This document shows positions 6,717 to 8,425 of a DNA stretch of 8,425 nucleotides, piece after piece (the first letter of the stretch is position 1; the number at the start of each line of letters is the position of its first letter). The stretch comes from CAJXCL01 sp036011265. Its GTDB lineage: Bacteria; Nitrospinota; Nitrospinia; CAJXCL01. The translations under genes were made by a program, and so were the position numbers. The notes below the pieces were generated by a model that saw nothing but the letters and a program-made list of their open reading frames with translations, had not been told where the DNA came from and did no database searches. The stretch spans positions 1 to 8,425 of the forward strand of contig DASCNB010000072.1 of assembly GCA_036011265.1 (NCBI GenBank), in the 5' to 3' direction.

Positions 6717-7568
6717 CTAGTTCATCAATACAGGCAGTGGAGGCATAGCCGGAACTGCCTGTGCCGGCTTAATAACTTCTGGCGCCGGTGGCCGATATCC
6801 CAGAGAACTGTGAGGACGGAACGTATTATATTCCATTCTCCAGTTTTCAATCAATACTTTTGCTTCATTCAAGGTTTCGAACATCTCGCAATTGAGCAAT
6901 TCGTAACGAAGTTTCCCATTAAAACTTTCTATATACCCGTTTTCCCAAGGGCTTCCTGGTTCGATAAAAAGCGTTTTCACGCCAACTTTGCTTAGCCAAT
7001 TTCTCACCACTTTTGCGGTGAACTCTGATCCATTATCTGACCTAATATACTCCGGAGTTCCTCTGGTTGTAAAAAGCTCGGTTAAAGCCGAAAGAACATC
7101 ATCGGATCGCAACTTCCTTCCAACTTCAATGGTAAAACACTCTCTCGTAAATTCATCAATGATGGGAAGTAACCGTATAGGCCTTCCATCGTGACTTCTA
7201 TCCAAAACGAAATCATAACTCCAAACATGGTTAGGACGTTCAGCGCGAAGTCTCACGCATGAACCATCATTTAGCCATAAGCGCTTTCGTTTCGGCTGCC
7301 TGGAAGGAACCTTTAACCCTTCCTGTCTCCATATTATTTCAATACGTTTATGGTTAACATGCCAACCTTCCCGCCTTAAAATAGCGGTGATCGGCCTATA
7401 TCCATAACGCCCATAGGCTTTCGCTAAATCAAGGATCCGTTGAACTAAACGGATTTTAAAATCTGAAACTTCCTTGTGATGTCTTTGGGTCGATCTCGGC
7501 TGTCCTAATACCTTGCACGCCCGACGTTGCGATAAAAATGGAAACTTCCTTTGAATATGTGTCACCAT
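6717..7568 (-). CDS. IS3-family transposase OrfB (DDE integrase domain)
   Basis: 283 aa, complete. The N-terminal part has the HTH_21-like segment FLSQRRACKVLGQPRST (11-27) and YGRYGYRPITAILRREGW (52-69). The rve/DDE core has catalytic Asp119 (VWSYDF), Asp178 (IRSDNGSEF) and Glu214 (SPWENGYIESFNGKLR), with 35 residues between the second Asp and the Glu, as is standard for IS3. It ends RPHSSLGYRPPAPEVIKPAQ. The ATG at 7568 is an internal start. In transposition the protein is normally made as an OrfAB fusion, and reading upstream in this frame continues LLSPGKRRKM without a stop. All key residues are present, so it is likely active. Confidence 0.92.
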   Translation of the reverse strand: MVTHIQRKFPFLSQRRACKVLGQPRSTQRHHKEVSDFKIRLVQRILDLAKAYGRYGYRPITAILRREGWHVNHKRIEIIWRQEGLKVPSRQPKRKRLWLNDGSCVRLRAERPNHVWSYDFVLDRSHDGRPIRLLPIIDEFTRECFTIEVGRKLRSDDVLSALTELFTTRGTPEYIRSDNGSEFTAKVVRNWLSKVGVKTLFIEPGSPWENGYIESFNGKLRYELLNCEMFETLNEAKVLIENWRMEYNTFRPHSSLGYRPPAPEVIKPAQAVPAMPPLPVLMN

Positions 7569-7588
7569 CTTCCTTCGCTTCCCCGGGC

Positions 7589-7867
7589 TTAGTAGTTTTT
7601 TGAGGCCGCCTCCTTTAATATCTCTTTGTCCAACATTAAATCTGACACCAACTTCCTTAAACGAATGTTTTCTCCTTCTAACTCCTTAAACTTCTTGGCT
7701 TGATCTACCTTTAACCCTCCATACTCCTTGCGCCAACGATAAAAAGTCTGCTCTGTCACTCCTAATTTCTTACAAACTTGAACATTCGTCTGACCCTTGG
7801 AAAGCTCAACTTCAGCCTCCCGGAGTTTGCCAACAATACGTGCTACTCTCTTTTCTCCCTTAAACAT
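7589..7867 (-). CDS. IS3-family OrfA (helix-turn-helix DNA-binding protein)
   Basis: 92 aa. HTH around 28-52 (VCKKLGVTEQTFYRWRKEYGG), followed by a leucine-zipper-like coiled coil, KFKELEGENIRLRKLVSDL, typical of OrfA multimerisation. It ends KEAASKNY at a stop 18 bp before the OrfB ATG. The start at 7867 is preceded by AGGAGGGC about 10 nt upstream, a strong ribosome binding site. Alone, OrfA binds the IS ends and limits transposition; as the N-terminal half of OrfAB it guides the transposase. Confidence 0.9.
   Translation of the reverse strand: MFKGEKRVARIVGKLREAEVELSKGQTNVQVCKKLGVTEQTFYRWRKEYGGLKVDQAKKFKELEGENIRLRKLVSDLMLDKEILKEAASKNY
7595..7601 (-). promoter_or_regulatory. Programmed -1 ribosomal frameshift site (A AAA AAC)
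   Basis: On the minus strand the heptamer A AAA AAC lies in the orfA frame (tcA AAA AAC, the codons for Ser-Lys-Asn), two codons before the stop. It is the classic X XXY YYZ slippery site. Slipping back one base bypasses the TAA and continues LLSPGKRRK into OrfB, giving a fusion of about 383 aa. The same tract is kept in the decayed copy at 773-779. Confidence 0.85.
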
Positions 7868-7916
7868 AATAAATGCCCTCCTAAAAATGTTTTGGCCCTA
7901 TACTAACATTAACTTT

Positions 7917-7941
7917 GGACCGATTTAAGGGGGCTAGGTCA
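7917..7941. repeat. Terminal inverted repeat of intact IS, orfA side
   Basis: Read on the minus strand from 7941, it begins TGACCTAGCCCCCTTAAATC. Its first three bases also serve as the stop codon that ends the interrupted ATPase frame next to it. Confidence 0.85.
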
Positions 7942-8287
7942 ATCAAATAGACAAACATGATGATGGGATAAAACTTGAATTAATTGAGCTGCATCATTAG
8001 GAGTAATTATGGTTTCAAGCTCTGAAGGGTCACATAACCTTTTGATGATTCTAAACAGCGTGGTTTTCCCTGCCCCCTGTGACCCATGAGGATGAAATAT
8101 TGGATGTGGTATGTCGGGAACATAGCAGGAAATAATGTAGACCAATACTAAGACTTCGTGTTTTTTATCAATATTTAAAAACTGAAATACTATATGGGGG
8201 TTACCTCCATGGGTTGGTTCTACCTGTTCCTGCTGGTGAGAATATCGTTTGAAAATAATTGGTGACGGTATAATCTCCCAACCATCA
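7942..8287 (-). pseudogene. Primase/helicase-type P-loop ATPase, internal fragment between two ISs
   Basis: About 115 codons in one open minus-strand frame with both ends replaced by IS DNA. It reads from DGWEIIPSPIIFKRYSH, through VEPTHGGNPHIVFQFLNI and SCYVPDIPHPIFHPHGS, to the Walker A motif GSQGAGKTTL, then ITPNDAAQLIQVLSHHHVC and LFD, which is probably the Walker B position. This order is typical of the C-terminal ATPase region of primase/helicase-like proteins found on plasmids, phages and integrative elements. The upstream part is cut at 8288 and the downstream part at 7941, where the IS tip TGA acts as the stop. An apparent ATG at 8313 lies in the neighbouring IS, so the open frame there is artificial. 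The fragment is surely non-functional. Confidence 0.75.
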
Positions 8288-8425
8288 TGACCTACCCTAA
8301 ATCTTAGTACCACCCGTAGAGTGATGATTTTCTATGCCGTCAGTTGTAGCTTAGCGGAAACTGAGGGCATAGATTGAAACGTTTCTGGTGCTGGCGGTCG
8401 ATATCCCAGTGAACTGTGAGGTCTG
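8288..8425 (-). mobile_element. IS3-family element, second copy of the type at 196-1107 (partial, runs off window)
   Basis: From TGACCTACCCTAAATCTTAG at 8288 to the window end it matches 196-332 at roughly 90% by eye, in the same orientation. Both contain the conserved stretches TAGCGGAAACTGAGGGCATA and AAACGTTTCTGGTGCTGG. Only the orfB end of the element is visible. It interrupts the ATPase gene at 8287. Together with copy A it forms a pair of direct repeats about 8.1 kb apart that enclose the whole cassette. Confidence 0.85.
8332..8425 (-). CDS. IS3-family OrfB C-terminus (partial, runs off window)
   Basis: The minus-strand frame gives RPHSSLGYRPPAPET, then FQSMPSVSAKLQLTA and a TAG stop (8332-8334). 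This is the C-terminal tail of an OrfB transposase, differing from the copy A tail at a few residues. Where the visible part begins (CAGACCTCAC), both copies have the same length. In copy A this point carries a frameshift relative to the upstream EYN segment. Whether this copy shares it cannot be seen here, so its integrity is unknown. Confidence 0.65.
   Translation of the reverse strand, partial: RPHSSLGYRPPAPETFQSMPSVSAKLQLTA

Larger units (their letters stand above)
6676..7941 (-). mobile_element. Complete IS3-family insertion sequence (1266 bp)
   Basis: The ends are imperfect inverted repeats. The left end reads TGACCTGCCCCCAGTTAA (6676-6693). The right end, read on the minus strand from 7941, is TGACCTAGCCCCCTTAAA. 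It contains orfA (7589-7867), orfB (6717-7568) and a -1 frameshift site, and the length is normal for the family. The GC content is visibly higher than in the glycan genes. The orfA start has a strong AGGAGG, unlike the host genes. The bases flanking it (ACTCT on the left, ATCAA on the right) do not match, so there is no target-site duplication. It is related to but distinct from the copies at 196-1107 and 8288-8425, which end in TACCC(T/C)AAA rather than TGCCCCCAG. The IS407-like subgroup is tentative. Confidence 0.93.

Noticed and set aside
6810..7194. Two plus-strand open frames within the intact IS
   Set aside because: Antisense to OrfB, which has all catalytic residues.

Overview
This window is a small surface-glycan gene cassette enclosed by insertion-sequence debris. 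The central genes are AT-rich and none of the four has a convincing Shine-Dalgarno sequence before its start. A TAnnTTTG-type promoter hexamer may precede the first gene. Together these weakly suggest a Bacteroidota/FCB-type bacterium. This is inference only: no rRNA or other marker gene is present, and the IS orfA does have a strong AGGAGG.

Layout. Positions 1-195 hold the C-terminal end of an IS3-family transposase (minus strand), interrupted at 196 by a second, decayed IS3-family element (about 196-1107). Then come pseI (pseudaminic acid synthase, 1214-2269, +), a radical SAM/SPASM-like enzyme (2459-3487, +), a class I SAM-dependent methyltransferase (3508-4251, -, convergent with the radical SAM gene), a 479-bp stretch with no recognisable gene, and a Wzx-type polysaccharide flippase (4731-6221, -). 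Just upstream of the flippase is a compact cluster of hairpins built from two inverted copies of a REP-like unit (6238-6354), followed by a short fossil of an NDP-sugar epimerase/dehydratase (about 6367-6552, -). A complete IS3-family element with orfA, orfB and a programmed -1 frameshift site occupies 6676-7941. Next is an internal fragment of a primase/helicase-type P-loop ATPase (7942-8287), cut at both ends by insertion sequences. At 8288-8425 is the start of a second copy of the IS type seen at 196-1107, in the same orientation.

Function. PseI makes pseudaminic acid, a nine-carbon nonulosonic acid, and the flippase would carry a lipid-linked glycan across the inner membrane. The methyltransferase and radical SAM enzyme are candidates for modifying the sugar or a linked substrate, but their substrates cannot be read from sequence. 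The rest of the Pse pathway (PseB, C, F, G, H), glycosyltransferases and a polymerase are not in the window, so this is either an edge of a larger locus or a broken-up remnant. Two gene fragments, several truncated transposases and the missing target duplications around the intact IS suggest repeated IS-driven rearrangement.
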